NCBI GenBank assembly: GCA_022606425.2
Contig: JAHDVF020001600.1
Location: forward strand, 682,001-746,000
DNA: 64,000 bases
Reading direction: 5' to 3'
DNA from: Lepidostoma basale
Lineage: Eukaryota > Arthropoda > Insecta > Trichoptera > Lepidostomatidae
This document shows, piece after piece, positions 52,660-63,271 of this stretch. Position numbers and translations under genes: made by a program. Every line of letters starts with the position of its first letter. Within the stretch, counting starts at the first letter, position 1. The notes under the pieces are model-generated. The model worked only from the letters and a program-made list of their open reading frames with translations. It had not been told where the DNA came from and did not search any database.

Positions 52660-53150
52660 CCATCACGCCGTTTCGCCGCAGGGGTAGGCAGAGAGAATGG
52701 ACCGCCACACTACTCTATCCTGGCAAACCTCTCTATTTTCCTCCACATTCATACAACGAGTCATACACGCACGTCGATTCCTCCGACTTCTAAGATGACC
52801 AACCTTTAAAATTTGATTAATTAGGTCATGCCATGTTTTCCTCGGTCTGCCTCGACTTCGTACCCCATTTACATCATTAACGTATACGTTGTTAACCATT
52901 CTTTCTCCATCTATGGGTTCCATATGTCCGAACCAACGCAGCGATCCTTTCATAATTTTGTTCATAATACCTTCTTCCGCTCTACATTCCTTTCTTATAT
53001 CAGCATTTGAGATTCTGTCGTATATCGTTCTACCACACATACGTCTTAGGGACCTCATCTCTTCCGCATTTATTCTGCTATCTGCCAGTTCCATGCTTCG
53101 CTTCCATACATCAGGGTTGGGACCAGAACTCCATTGTGAACGGTTAAATA
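52660..53150 (-). mobile_element. LINE family A 3' end (minus)
   Basis: A 143-codon minus frame: MRSLRRMCGRTIYDRISNADI, GSLRWFGHMEPIDGERMVNNV, RSRGRPRKTWHDLINQILKVG. The tail is (TTTG)n-like here instead of (TTAG)n. Absent from the partner segment near 61.1-62.3 kb. Confidence 0.88.
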
Positions 53151-53164
53151 ATTAAACAACATAA

Positions 53165-53483
53165 AAATTTTAATGGACTTTATTTTTGCAATTTTTACAA
53201 TTGAAGCAAATAGCATTCTTCTTCACAATATAAAAAAAAACATGTTTATTTATTTCAAAGTTTGAATATAATGTTTTTAGATTTTTCTATTATCACCCAC
53301 ACTATTGTAATTTCATCACCCACACTATTGCAAACATTCTCCCCGGAATTAATGGACTCTACCGTATTATGATTCTTTAAATAGAAGAAACGTTTGCAAA
53401 TGAAACATGAGATTCACCGTTTACTTAAGTGCCTTTAAAATCAGTTTTTATAATTGTTTTAATACAAAATGTTTTCTGGCAGA
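53165..53483 (-). pseudogene. C2H2 zinc-finger-like gene relic, segment A
   Basis: The minus strand corresponds to segment A' (54257-54500), which reads CTVCQKTFCIKTSIKTDFARH and then a CF-SKCFFYLKHH-type second unit, resembling decayed C2H2 fingers. In this copy the frame is broken by stops and small deletions. Collinear with 62345-62667. Confidence 0.5.
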
Positions 53484-54255
53484 TACAAGGGTTACCTATT
53501 ATGTTTTTACAATCGAACAATAGATGGGGTTAGTGAGTTATGGCATCACTGTATTTGTGAACATTGACGTTTGTTATTGCGAAGCCAGTGGCAACTAAGT
53601 AATTGACTGATTAGGTTGTTGATAGTGATCGTTTAAAAGAAGCAAGTTTGTGCGAAAATAAAGATCACTCGTGAAGGTTTGCGTTGGAAGATTTCGCACT
53701 AAATTTGTTCGTTTACGGAGCACTTCCAAGAAAATGATCGCTTGTTTCTTCGGTTGTACTGGACACATCACAACCCTTCCTTTAGAGAATCGAAGAACTG
53801 TTAATGCTGAATGGTATACAACAATTTGTTTGCCAACGGTCTTCGATGAACTAAGCAAAAACAACAAAAAATGTCGCACCATTCTTCATCACGACAATGC
53901 CAGCTCCCATAAAGCACGTCAAACAACTGAATATTTGAAGGAAAAAACATCGAATTAATGTCTCATTGCCCGTATTCACCTCATTTATCGCCTAATGACT
54001 TTTTCTTGTTCCCCACTGCCAAACAAAATATGCGTGGACAGCATTTTCATTGCCTCAAGAAGCTGTTGAAGACTTTCAAAACCATGTTTCTACAATGTCA
54101 GCTTCAGAGTGGAGAAAATGTTTCCAGAATTGGTTTGAACTGCAAAAATATATAGACCTTAAAGGCGAATATTTCGAAAAGCAATAAAACACTTTGTTTC
54201 CAATTTGTTTGTTTCTGTTTAACTTTTTGTAAAAACTTAAAAGGCAACCCTCGTA
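53484..54255 (+). mobile_element. Mariner-type transposon, internally deleted, with both TIRs
   Basis: TA at 53484-53485 and 54254-54255 bracket a 768-bp element. Ends 'caagggttacctatt' and the inverse 'aaaggcaaccctcg' are matching terminal repeats. The transposase C-terminal half reads TVNAEWYTTICLPTVFDELSK, ILHHDNASSHKARQTTEYLKE and, after one frameshift, CPYSPHLSPNDFFLFPT: the D,D34D catalytic region. The N-terminal DNA-binding half is missing, so it is inactive. Confidence 0.9.
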
Positions 54256-54256
54256 T

Positions 54257-54830
54257 GATAAAAACATGTTCGTTTATTTTAATGTTTGAATATAATTTTT
54301 TTTAGATAGTCTAGTATTTTTGTAAACGCACTGTCACCCACACTATTGCAAACATTCTCCCTGGAATTGATGGACTCAACCATATTATGATGTTTTAAAT
54401 AGAAGAAACATTTGGAGATGAAACACGAAAGCAGTTTACTTAAGTGCCTTGCAAAATCAGTTTTTATACTTGTTTTAATACAAAATGTTTTCTGGCAGAC
54501 AGTACACAAGAAAGGTTTGTCGTCTGCATGTAAAGTTTTAATTCTCTTTTGGATAAATTCCTGTTATAGCTCATAAACTCTCAATTTTTAAGGAATATTC
54601 TTCAAACTCTTTCTTAACATCATTGTAAATTGAGTCTACTTCCTGATCTGGATAGATACTCCCGGATTCAACGGGAGAATGTGGTTCTGCTTTGATCGTA
54701 TTTGTAAGATTTTGTGATATTCCGGTAATTGAGCTGAGAGGAGGTATTTCGATAACTAAACTCTTTGCAGATGGAACAATCCGCAGCGTGTGTTGCAGTT
54801 TATCGGGTTCTCTGAAAATAAAGAATAAGT
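54257..54830 (-). pseudogene. C2H2 zinc-finger-like gene relic, segments A' and B
   Basis: Read on the minus strand, an exon begins after an acceptor (inverse of 'ctgaaaataaagaat', 54815) and encodes the equivalent of LQHTLRIVPSAKSLVIEIPPL and AEPHSPVESGSIYPDQEVDSI; stops follow, then CTVCQKTFCIKTSIKTDFARH. The retained splice site says this is a genomic rather than a processed copy. A second copy is at 63280-63630. Confidence 0.5.
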
Positions 54831-54840
54831 TTAATTTCTT

Positions 54841-55400
54841 ACTTAACTAACCATCACGCCGTTTCCTCGAAGGGGTAGGTAGAAAGAATAGACTGCCACA
54901 CTTTTCTTTCCTGACATATTTCTCTCGATTCCTCAACATTCATACACCGTGTCATGCACGCCCGTCGATTTCTCTGACTCCTCACATGGCCGACATTCAA
55001 TATTTGATTTATTTGATCGTGCCACGTTTTCCTTGGCCTTCCTTTATTTCTGATTCCATTTACATCGTTAACGTATAATTTTTTTACCATTCTTTCCATA
55101 TGTCCAAACCATTTTAATGATCCTTTCATTATTTTGTTCATAACACCATCATTCGCACCACATTCACTTCATATATTTTCATTCGACACTCTATCATACA
55201 CAGAGTATTCACACATTCGTCTAAGAGATCTCATTTCCACTGCATTTATTCTACTTTCATCCTTCTTTTGCCAGTTCCATGATTCGCTTCCATACATAAG
55301 GGTCGGTAGAAGAACACCATTGTGCACTGCCATTCTAGCTTCTTTGGATAAGTTTTTGTTAGCGATGACAACTTTAAGTGCATTTTTTAAATTTAATACC
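54841..55400 (-). mobile_element. LINE family A insertion with a likely target-site duplication
   Basis: The tail complement 'aactaaccatcacgccgttt' lies at the left; the minus frame reads GSLKWFGHMERMVKKLYVND and RNKGRPRKTWHDQINQILNVG. 'ttacttaa' precedes (54838) and follows (about 55402) the insert, while the partner locus at 63605 has it once, uninterrupted. Confidence 0.88.
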
Positions 55401-55559
55401 TTACTTAAATTTATATATTTATTGTTTCTTGAAAATGATATAAAACTCCATAATAAGTAATAAAAACACTTTGTATTTTAACCATGGTATGGTTATTATA
55501 ATTGATGCCAACTAGTTTCGCTTGGACCCAAGCTTCATCAGGGCAATATAACAATTGTT

Positions 55560-56590
55560 ATTTAGTTAGTCCCAAGTGAGATCTGCTGCCTTAACCTCGT
55601 CCTGCAGGGTTCTTCTCCAGGTGGCTCTAGGTCTGCCTCGCTTTCTCTTTCCCCCCATAGGGGACCAGTCTAGTGCGCCCTGAGCGATGCAGGCTGGGTT
55701 CCGTCTCAGAGTGTGACCGATCCACTGCCATTTGCGCCTAGCGACTTGTTCTCTAATTGGCTTTTCACCTGCCATGGTCCAGAGAACGGCATTTGACACT
55801 GTTTGGGGCCAATAGATTTTGAATATTGAGCGAAGGCACCTATTTATAAACACCTGGAGTTTACCAATAACGTCTGCGGTAGATTTCCAAGTCTCACATC
55901 CGTACAGCAGTACGCTTTTAACGCTACTGCTGAATATTTGGAGCTTGAGCTTTCTCGAAATGATACCGGAGCACCATACAGGGCGAAGCATAGCGAAAGC
56001 TCTTCTTGCCTTGTTAAGTCTGCTGGCTACATCCTCCTCCGTACCTCCTGAGCCTGCTATCATACTACCGAGGTAGCAGAAGCTGGTCGTGGTCACAAGG
56101 GGGACACCGTGGAGCAAGATTGGGGTGGAGTCATTTGTGGACACTCGTAGGTCTACTGTCTTGGACGTGTAAATCTTGAGACCCACTTTTGCCGCTTCCT
56201 CGTGAAGTCCACAAAGTTTCCGCTCCGCATCCACCCGGTTTACCGAAAGCAAACAGAGGTCATCAGCATAATCCAGATCCTCTCAGATCTCAGATCAGAT
56301 CCCAGAACTGGGTATCACGTATCCATGGAATGCCACGAGGACCGTCGAAAGAACGGCGCAACACATCCTCCAGAACCACTATGAAGAGCAGGGGTGATAG
56401 TAGACATCCCTGTCGCACTCCCGCACTCAGTTTGATGGCCTCTGAGAGTTTGCCCTGGTGCACTACACGACAAGAACAACCGTCATACATTGCCCTGATG
56501 ACATTCACAATCTTCCGTGGGACTCCTTTGCGAATGAGAGTTGACCAGATTTAAGTCCACGATAATGTATCGAAGGCCTTTTCAAAGTCG
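55560..56590 (-). mobile_element. RTE-like LINE, 1-kb reverse transcriptase region (minus)
   Basis: The minus strand reads LSAGVRQGCLLSPLLFIVVLE, then after a break DAERKLCGLHEEAAKVGLKIY, CYLGSMIAGSGGTEEDVASRL, LLYGCETWKSTADVIGKLQVF, RRKWQWIGHTLRRNP and KRGRPRATWRRTLQDEVKAAD. The 228-codon frame is the longest ORF in the window. The active-site YADD is destroyed at a (CAGATC)-rich deletion near 56280. Confidence 0.88.
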
Positions 56591-56649
56591 AACTATACTG
56601 TGGTTAAATAAAGGGGTTTTATTATTTTATATCTATAAGTTTAAAAGCT

Positions 56650-57170
56650 TAAATGGCAGTGCACAATGGTGTTCTTGTACCGACCCTAGTGTATGGAAGC
56701 TAAGCATGGTGCTGGCAAAAGAAGGATGAAAGTAGAATAAATGCAGTAGAAATGAGATCTCTTAGACTGTGTTATGTTACGACACTTGATCATACTCTGT
56801 GTGATCGAGTGTCGAATGAAAACATAGAAAGTGAATGGGGTGCGAATTATGGTGTTATGAACAAAATAATTAAAGGATCATTAGGATGGTTTGGATACAT
56901 GGAAAGGATGAATGAAGAATGAATGGTAAAAAAAGTATATGTTAACGATGTAAATGGAACTAGAAATAGAATCGGAAGACCGAGGAAAACGTGGCACGAT
57001 CAAATAAATCAAATATTAAATGTCGGCCACGTGAGGAGTCAGAGAAATCGACGCGCGTGCATGACACGATGTATGATTGTTGAGGAAGCGAGAGAAATAT
57101 GTCAAGAAAAGTGTGGCAGTCCATTCTTTCCGTCGAGACAGCGTGATGGTTAGCTAGTTAGTTATAAGTT
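56650..57170 (+). mobile_element. LINE family A 3' end
   Basis: 'ggcagtgcacaatggtgttc' to 'agacagcgtgatggttagct'; includes RIGRPRKTWHDQINQILNVGH and RNRRACMTRCM. Small internal duplications near 56770. Confidence 0.85.
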
Positions 57171-57419
57171 TAAAATGTCTAACCATAAAGTCAGTTCTTC
57201 ATATGAAAATTTAATAATTCCTCAGACTTTCTCTATTTCTAGTTGCATTTATGTCGTTAACGTATACTTTCATTACCATTATTTCTTTCCATGTGTCCAA
57301 ACTATCTTAATGACCCTTTCAAACACTTTCATTCGCACTGTATTCACTTCTTAAATTTGCAACCAACAATCATACACACATTTTCTTCCGTGGATATATT
57401 TCTATTAGCATTGATACAT

Positions 57420-57800
57420 TTATTTAGAATGGAGGCAATTGTCTTTACCTCGTATTGCATTGTGGTTCATTGAGTAAACACTCCAATTCCTCGTCTTCAA
57501 ACTTTTTCGCTCTTCCAGGGCGATCTTTGTCTTCAACGCTAAAATCACCAGCTCTGAAGCGTCTATACTGTTCTCTGCATGATTTATCCGATGGGGCACG
57601 ATCGCCATAAACTTCCACAAGCATTTTATGCGCCTCGGCTGCATTCATCTTCGAATTAAAACAAAATAACAGAACTTCCCGCAAATGCTTCTTATTTACC
57701 ACGAAAGTCGACATTTTAACGAGCGATAAAACAAATTTCGATGCGAAAATGACAACGCGAACTTAACTCAATTGACAGAAGATAGAGCCCTCTGTTGTTA
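57420..57800 (-). mobile_element. Mariner transposase N-terminal fragment (minus)
   Basis: Minus frame from 57714: MSTFVVNKKHLREVLLFCFN, SKMNAAEAHKMLVEVYGDRAP, CREQYRRFRAGDFSVEDKDRP, GRAKKFEDEELECLL, the helix-turn-helix half of a mariner transposase. The catalytic half is absent. The sequence upstream to about 57800 is probably the element's 5' UTR; I could not place a TIR. Confidence 0.85.
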
Positions 57801-57979
57801 AACGGACCGAACTTTCCGAAACACCCAATTTTTTATGTATTCCCGAAATCAACTAAAGACTAGACTAATGATGACTTTGGCTCCATATTTTTGGCTCCGT
57901 TGACCAGTAAAGACGTGTGTTATAAGTTTTTTCTTCTTTGTAAACTTTTGCCTTTCTTTTAAATAAAAAAATCTTTTCT

Positions 57980-58250
57980 ATCTATAAATGTGTCCTTCGG
58001 GAACTTATTTAAGACGCTGCATCATGTTTTTGTGGAATCCATTTGACATTTGCGATGATACTGGACAAACGAAGTACCAACGTTGGTTCTTCTTCTTCTT
58101 CTTTTTTTATGGCTTTTCACCGCTTGTGGGTGTTCTGGGCAGTGCCATCTTGACATTATATCTAGCCGCAATGTTCCTTGATATTGTTTATGGTTTGACT
58201 TGTAAGGAGGCCTTGCACTTATTTGAGTTTCCTAGGGATTCGTACCGGCC
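57980..58250 (+). other. Unassigned hydrophobic open frame
   Basis: A 107-codon frame from 57988 with a Phe run and hydrophobic stretch (LGSAILTLYLAAMFLDIVYGL). It matches no family I recognise, and its last part runs into a tandem-duplicated repeat (58253 on), so it is probably not a gene. Confidence 0.3.
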
Positions 58251-58252
58251 GC

Positions 58253-58915
58253 TCTCGTTTATCAAGTGTATTTCGATAAATTTTTGGGTTTTCTTACATT
58301 ATTTCTGGTAAAATCTTTACGAGAATTCATAAAAGTGTGAATATATATGTATTTGATATGTCTGTGTTACAAATGTAAGTTACAGTTGATATATTTCCTG
58401 TTTTCAGTATCACGTGTGATTTGAAATTTCGAAGTGAGTGCTTTTTGTGTTATTAAATTTAAACAGATGTGTTTTTGTGATAAAACCATTATTTAATTAA
58501 ATCAACGTGTACTTAGGAAATTGAAAATAGCTTTGTTTAATCCACTAATTATTAAAAAAACACGACATGTTTCGGAGCATACCATCTTCACTCTAACCTC
58601 CGAAGCAAGTGCTCTCGTTTATCAAGTGTATTTCGATAAATTTTTAGGTTTTCTTACATTTTTTCTGGTAAAATCTTTACGAGAATTCATAAAAGGTGTG
58701 AATATATATGTATTTGATATGTCTGTGTTATAAATTTAAGTTACAGTCGATACATTTCCTGTTTTCAGTATCGCGTGTGATTTGACATTTAGAAACAAGT
58801 GCTTTTTGTGTTATTAAATTTAAACAGATATGTTTTTGTGATAAAACCATTATTTAATTAAATCAACGTGTACTTAGTGGATTAAACAAAGTTATTTTCA
58901 ATTTCCTAAGTATAT
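58253..58915. repeat. Tandem duplication of about 290 bp with an inverted end
   Basis: 58253-58512 and 58613-58875 are about 95% alike ('gtttatcaagtgtatttcga' to 'aattaaatcaacgtgtactt'). The next 35 nt are in opposite orientation in the two copies: 'aggaaattgaaaatagcttt' against 'gtggattaaacaaagttatt'. Between the copies lies 'cacgacatgtttcggagcat', also seen near 24428. Confidence 0.88.
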
Positions 58916-59215
58916 AACTTTGGAATTCCACAGTGTGCCGCCTTAGCGTTCAATAAGTTACATCAATGTGTGTTATCAAAAACAAAATATTGTGTATTGA
59001 GATGTAATTCAAGCAAAATATTTCAATTTCAATTGAATAACCTCAAGTTTGCAGTTGTTCTTTCAATATAGATTATTTATATATTTTATTAATTTGTGTT
59101 AGTGATGTTGGATATTAAAAGTATAAATAATATATTTTTATTTAAATAAGTTACATGTTATCGTTTCGAACGTTATAATTTTTTTGTCATATATTCACAA
59201 TGACTGTCTAATTTT
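58916..59215. other. AT-rich stretch, nothing recognised
   Basis: About 300 nt of AT-rich DNA between the tandem duplication and the THAP-like relic. No splice pattern, ORF or repeat was identified. Confidence 0.5.
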
Positions 59216-59218
59216 TAG

Positions 59219-59455
59219 ATGCCTAGAAAATGCTGTTCCCGGCTGCAAATCCAACTATGCAAATCAAGGGGAATATGTCTCCCAGTTATTACGTCAAGAT
59301 GGCACTGGTATACCCGACCATGATCACGTCCACAAACTGCGGCTTGTACACGCTCAGTCGCGCGAAATTGTTTACAATGTTTATAAATATTTCGCAAAGG
59401 AAGCGAACAAATTTAAAAATTACAAGGACGCGATGGAAGTCACTATTTTAAATGT
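59219..59455 (+). pseudogene. THAP-type zinc finger (transposase-derived) gene relic
   Basis: ATG at 59220 gives MPRKCC; after a frameshift, PGCKSNYANQGEYVS, together the first zinc-binding half of a THAP domain (Cys-x(3-4)-Cys). The rest of the finger is deleted and the frame resumes as LRLVHAQSREIVYNVYKYFAKEANKF, a segment I associate with insect THAP/DDE transposon proteins from memory. Confidence 0.5.
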
Positions 59456-59458
59456 CCG

Positions 59459-59690
59459 GCAGAGTTTATACTGGATTCTTTCTGGACTTTTAAGCCAGTG
59501 AAGTTCTTTGAGATGTTGTGTTATGTGGGACTATATATAATTTAATTTGAAATAATTTCGTTTCAGGGCTACAGACACAAAGATGGCTGATGCTAATTAT
59601 CAAGAAATTAAGACTATTATTTTAATTTAAGAGTTATATTCCAAACCTCACGTATTTTCTTTTATTTCTTCTAATCAAAAAATTATGAGG
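59459..59690 (+). pseudogene. Duplicated terminal region of gene 2, with intact terminal exon sequence
   Basis: Matches 51150-51370: 'aagccagtgaagttctttga', 'ttgaaataatttcgtttcag', then at 59567-59590 the exon encoding GYRHKDG and TGA, followed by the same 3' flank ('aattaagactatta', 'cacgtattttcttttatttc'). No other ABCC exon is found near it, so it is an orphan exon copy. It could be used as an alternative last exon only if gene 2 transcripts read 8.3 kb further. Confidence 0.88.
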
Positions 59691-59794
59691 TTAGATTAAA
59701 TGCAATCTCTTGGATCAAATATCACAACCTCGAGGTCAAGATGAGTTATAAGGGGGGTCAGAAGACACATACTAGTTGAAGTCACAAAAGTCAA

Positions 59795-59955
59795 CCACCA
59801 CGGCAGCCAAAAGCTATGACAGCCACAACGAATGTCCCGGGATCGATTTCCGGCGATTCTACACTAGACCAAAAACAGTGTGATTGTCACACTGTTTTTG
59901 GTCTAGTGAAGAATTCATTTGACAATAAAATGGCGATAGAATAGCTACATATCTT
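59795..59955 (+). mobile_element. SINE fragment with a 22-bp perfect hairpin
   Basis: The tRNA-derived SINE body with a rearranged centre: 'cactagaccaaaaacagtgt' (from 59862) is followed after TTG by its exact inverse ('acactgtttttggtctagtg', to 59908). Body continues 'gacaataaaatggcgataga'. Confidence 0.85.
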
Positions 59956-59974
59956 CCTCTTCTTCTTCCTAGTC

Positions 59975-60205
59975 TTCCCTCCACTGCTGGATGTAGGCCT
60001 CTTCCATCTGTCTCCATTTTTCTCTATCCTGTGCCGCTTCAATCCATTTTTTCCGGCCACCACAACAATATCATCGGCCCATCTCTTCTGTGGCCGACCG
60101 ACACCCCTTTTGTTTTCCCATGGCCTCCACTTTAAGACTTTGGGAGTCCATCTTGAACTTGGCTGTCTGGCTAGGTGTCCTGATCCGATCCATGATATCG
60201 GCGAC
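59975..60205 (-). mobile_element. RTE-like LINE 3' end (minus)
   Basis: Starts with a short (TTC)n run; the inverse sequence gives the C-terminal RW-DD region ('cggcccatctcttctgtggc') and 'catgatatcggcgacttttg'. Equivalent to the RTE ends at 18650 and 42740. Confidence 0.65.
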
Positions 60206-60299
60206 TTTTGTTAGTTACATATCATGTTATTGGAATCAAGAGCTAAAAAGTTGTACACAGTAACTGAGATCTAATAATCTGTTGTATATAAATGTGAAC

Positions 60300-60810
60300 A
60301 AACAAAAACATATCCAAAAAAGCTAAAATGCAGTGCACAATGGTGTTCTTGTACCGACCCTTATGTATGGAAATGAAGCATGGAACTGGCAAAAGAAGGA
60401 TGAAAGTAGAATAAATACAGTAGAAATGAGATCTCTTAGACGAATGTGTAGATACTCTGTGTATGATGTGTCGAATGAAAATATAAGAAGTGAATGCAGT
60501 GCGAATGATGAGTGTTATGAACAAAATAATGAAAGGATCATTAAGATGGTTTGGACAGAATAAAGGAAGAAAGAATGGTAAAAAAATTATATGTTAATGA
60601 TATAAATGGAACTAGAAATAGAGGAAATCGTGGCACGATCAAATTAATCAAATATTGAATGTCGGCCACGTGAGGAGTCAGAAATCAACACGCGTGCATG
60701 GCATGAAGTATGATTGTTGAGGAAGCGAAAGAAATATGTCGGGATTGAAAAGTTTGGCAGTCCATTATTTCTGCCTACCACTTCGGAGAGACGGTGTGAA
60801 GGTAAGTAAG
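60300..60810 (+). mobile_element. LINE family A 3' end
   Basis: Reads MHNGVLVPTLMYGNEAWNWQK, MRSLRRMCRYSVYD, then frameshifts; ends 'gagacggtgtgaagg'. Its 3' part and the following 85 nt are collinear with 52010-52383. Confidence 0.85.
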
Positions 60811-60893
60811 TTTATATAAATGTGGATAGCAACTGAAAACTACAACTTTAAAAACAACGGATTCATTTAAATTTTAACATTGTATAGTATCAT

Positions 60894-61112
60894 TTGACGA
60901 CCTTGGTGGCCGAGTGGTAAATGCTTTGACTGTCACACCGGAGGTCCCAGGATCATTCCCAGCGATGGCAGTGTGATTGTCACACTCTCTTCGTGACAAT
61001 TAAATGGCGATAGATTAGCTACCTATCACATGTCAAGACAATCAATATGATAGCTATACCCTTTACATGGATTTGGCTCGCGCTGTAATGATGTAAAGGG
61101 CAATCCAACAAA
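60894..61112 (+). mobile_element. tRNA-derived SINE
   Basis: Head 'cttggtggccgagtggtaaa' (intact box A), box B degenerate ('aggatcattcc'), body slightly deleted, tail with AAT. Partner of 52384-52630. Confidence 0.87.
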
Positions 61113-61129
61113 ATAATAATATTGTGGCA

Positions 61130-61505
61130 AAAAGTTGTCACATAACGCAGCATCTTAAGGAGCTCCACTGGCTGAAATGTCCAGAAAGGATACAACACAA
61201 GCTCTGCTGGACGGTCTATAAGGCGTTGCATGGAATGGCACCAGCTTATATATCTGAACTCTGTATCAACTGAATGCTAGGCAGTCTACATTGCGATCAG
61301 CTAAGTCTTCTGCGATCGGTAGATTGACTGTGCCAAAACGCTGTCCAAGCACAAACTTTGGCGACCGAGCCTTCGCGGTAGCTGGCCCTTCAGCCTGGAA
61401 CAGTCTTCCAGCAGACCTTAAGTGCATTGAGAATCAATCAGACTTTAGATCGAGACTCAAAATGCACCTTTTTAAATTATCATTTCCTGACAGGAAGGAC
61501 TGATC
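61130..61505 (+). mobile_element. CR1/jockey-type LINE C-terminal fragment
   Basis: Reads TQHLKELHWLKCPERIQHKLC, TVYKALHGMAPAYISELC, then a stop, then RLTVPKRCPSTNFGDRAFAVA and GPSAWNSLPADLKCIENQSDF, the usual C-terminal end of this LINE group. Fragments of the same 'LKELHWL' sequence lie inverted at 16380 and 51160. Confidence 0.82.
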
Positions 61506-61669
61506 GACTACGTCAGGTGCAACCCTCATACTAAATATGTTTATTATTATTGTTATCATTATTATTATTTGTATTATTTTTATCTAGTTGATAAAACGGA
61601 GTATCTTCTACAGCGCCCTTGAGATGAGTAATTCATAAAAATGGCGCTCTATATATTATGATGAGGAGA

Positions 61670-62285
61670 AAGACATCGAAAGGAGGGTTGGTGCTGGGAA
61701 TAAAATAAATGGCGCACTCAAAGTCATTGCTGCAAATAGAAATATATCCACAGAAGCAAAGATGGCAGTACACAATGGAGTTCTGGTGCCAACCCTCATG
61801 TTTGGAAGTGAAGTTTGGAGCTGGCAAAAGAAGGATGAAAGCAGGATAAACGCCGGAGAAAAGAGATCACTAAGAAGAATGTGCCGGAAAATGTTGTATG
61901 ATAGAATACCGAACGATGAAATAAGAAAGAAATGTAAGGCAGATGACTGCATCATGAATAAAATTAAAAAAGGATCCCTGAGATGGTTCGAACATATGGA
62001 ACGAATGGATGAGAGTAGTAGTGGTTAAAAAGTTGTATACAAGCAGCGTGAGTGGGAAAAGAAGCCGAGGACGACCGAGGAAAACATGGCATGACCAAAT
62101 TAATCAACTACTAAAAGGCAGCCACATTCGAAGTCGGAATAATCGACGTGCGTGCATGGTATGATGTATGAATGTAGAGGAAGCCCGAGAGGTATGCCAG
62201 GACAGGCCAGTGTGGCGATCCATCCTCTCTGCCTACGCCTCCAGGGAAATGGCGTGATGGTTATTTAGTTAGTTAGTTTTTTATA
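61670..62285 (+). mobile_element. LINE family A, long 3' end with tail
   Basis: Reads RRVGAGNKINGALKVI, MAVHNGVLVPTLMFGSEVWSW, KKGSLRWFEHMERMDES, SRGRPRKTWHDQINQLLKGSH, tail 'ggcgtgatggttatttagtt'. Present here but not in the partner segment near 53 kb. Confidence 0.88.
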
Positions 62286-62344
62286 AATTATCCTATTTAT
62301 TATTATTATTATATTATTAGTCACACAATAATGAAACAAAATAA

Positions 62345-62675
62345 AAAATTTAATGAACTTTATTTTTGCAATTATTACAATTGAAGCAAATAGCATTCTT
62401 ATTCACAATATAAAAAAAAACATGGTTGTTTATTTCAATGTTTGAATATAATGTTTTTAGATTTTTCTATTACCACCCACACTATTGCAATTTCATCACC
62501 CACACTATTGCAAACATTCTCCCCGGAATTAATAGAACCCTACCATATTATGATTCTTTAAATAGAAGAAATTCTTGTAAATGGAACATGAGATTCACCG
62601 TTTACTTAAGTGCCTTGCAAAATCAGTTTTATACTTGTTTTAATACAAAATATTTTCTGGCAGATAACACACAAG
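62345..62675 (-). pseudogene. C2H2 zinc-finger-like relic, second copy, segment A
   Basis: Collinear and about 95% alike with 53165-53483. The minus frame is closed by stops. It is cut at 62675 by a LINE insertion. Confidence 0.5.
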
Positions 62676-63271
62676 TATGTGTATCTCGGTCATAAAATCA
62701 TACTTGGAAAAGAGAATCAAACTGCAGAGCTACCTCGAAGAGTTGGACTGGGTTGGGCTGCCTTTGGTAAACTAAGACATGTCTTTGAAAATGATGAAAT
62801 ACTGGTTTGTCTCAAAAGAAAGGTCTACAACATGTGTATACTGCCCATGATGACATACAGACTAGAGACGACAACTCTTACAGCAAAAAGTGTCCACAGG
62901 CTCAAGTGTACACAGAGGTCCATGGAAAGACAGATACTTGGTGTGAGCTTGCGTGACCGCATAAGGAATAAAGAAATCAGACGCCGCACCAGGGTTGCTG
63001 ACGTCATGGACCGAGTGGCAAAATTGAAATGGCAATGGGCTGGACACTTGGCTAGACAGGGTGGCAACAGATGGGCACCCAGGATACTCAGTTGGAGACC
63101 ATGGGAAAGTGTCGAAGTGTCGGAAGGCCACCGATGAGATGGACCGATGATATTTTCAAAAGGGTTGGAAAATCTTGGATACAAAGGGGGCAGGATAGAG
63201 ACGGAGTGGAGGAAATTGGAAGAGGCCTATATCCAGCAGTGGAGGGAAGAAGGCTAGCAAAGAAGAAGAAG
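62676..63271 (+). mobile_element. RTE-like LINE 3' end with 8-bp target-site duplication
   Basis: A 175-codon frame: YVYLGHKIILGKENQTAELPR, KRKVYNMCILPMMTYRLETT, CTQRSMERQILGVSLRDRIRN, LKWQWAGHLARQGGNRWAPR, ending in an (AAG)n tail. It is flanked by 'cacacaag' at 62668-62675 and 63272-63279. Copy 1 of the locus (54499) has the unfilled site. Confidence 0.92.

Noticed and set aside
57988..58311. Hydrophobic 107-codon frame as a membrane-protein exon
   Set aside because: No flanking splice sites in phase, ends inside a tandem-duplicated repeat, and no recognisable family.
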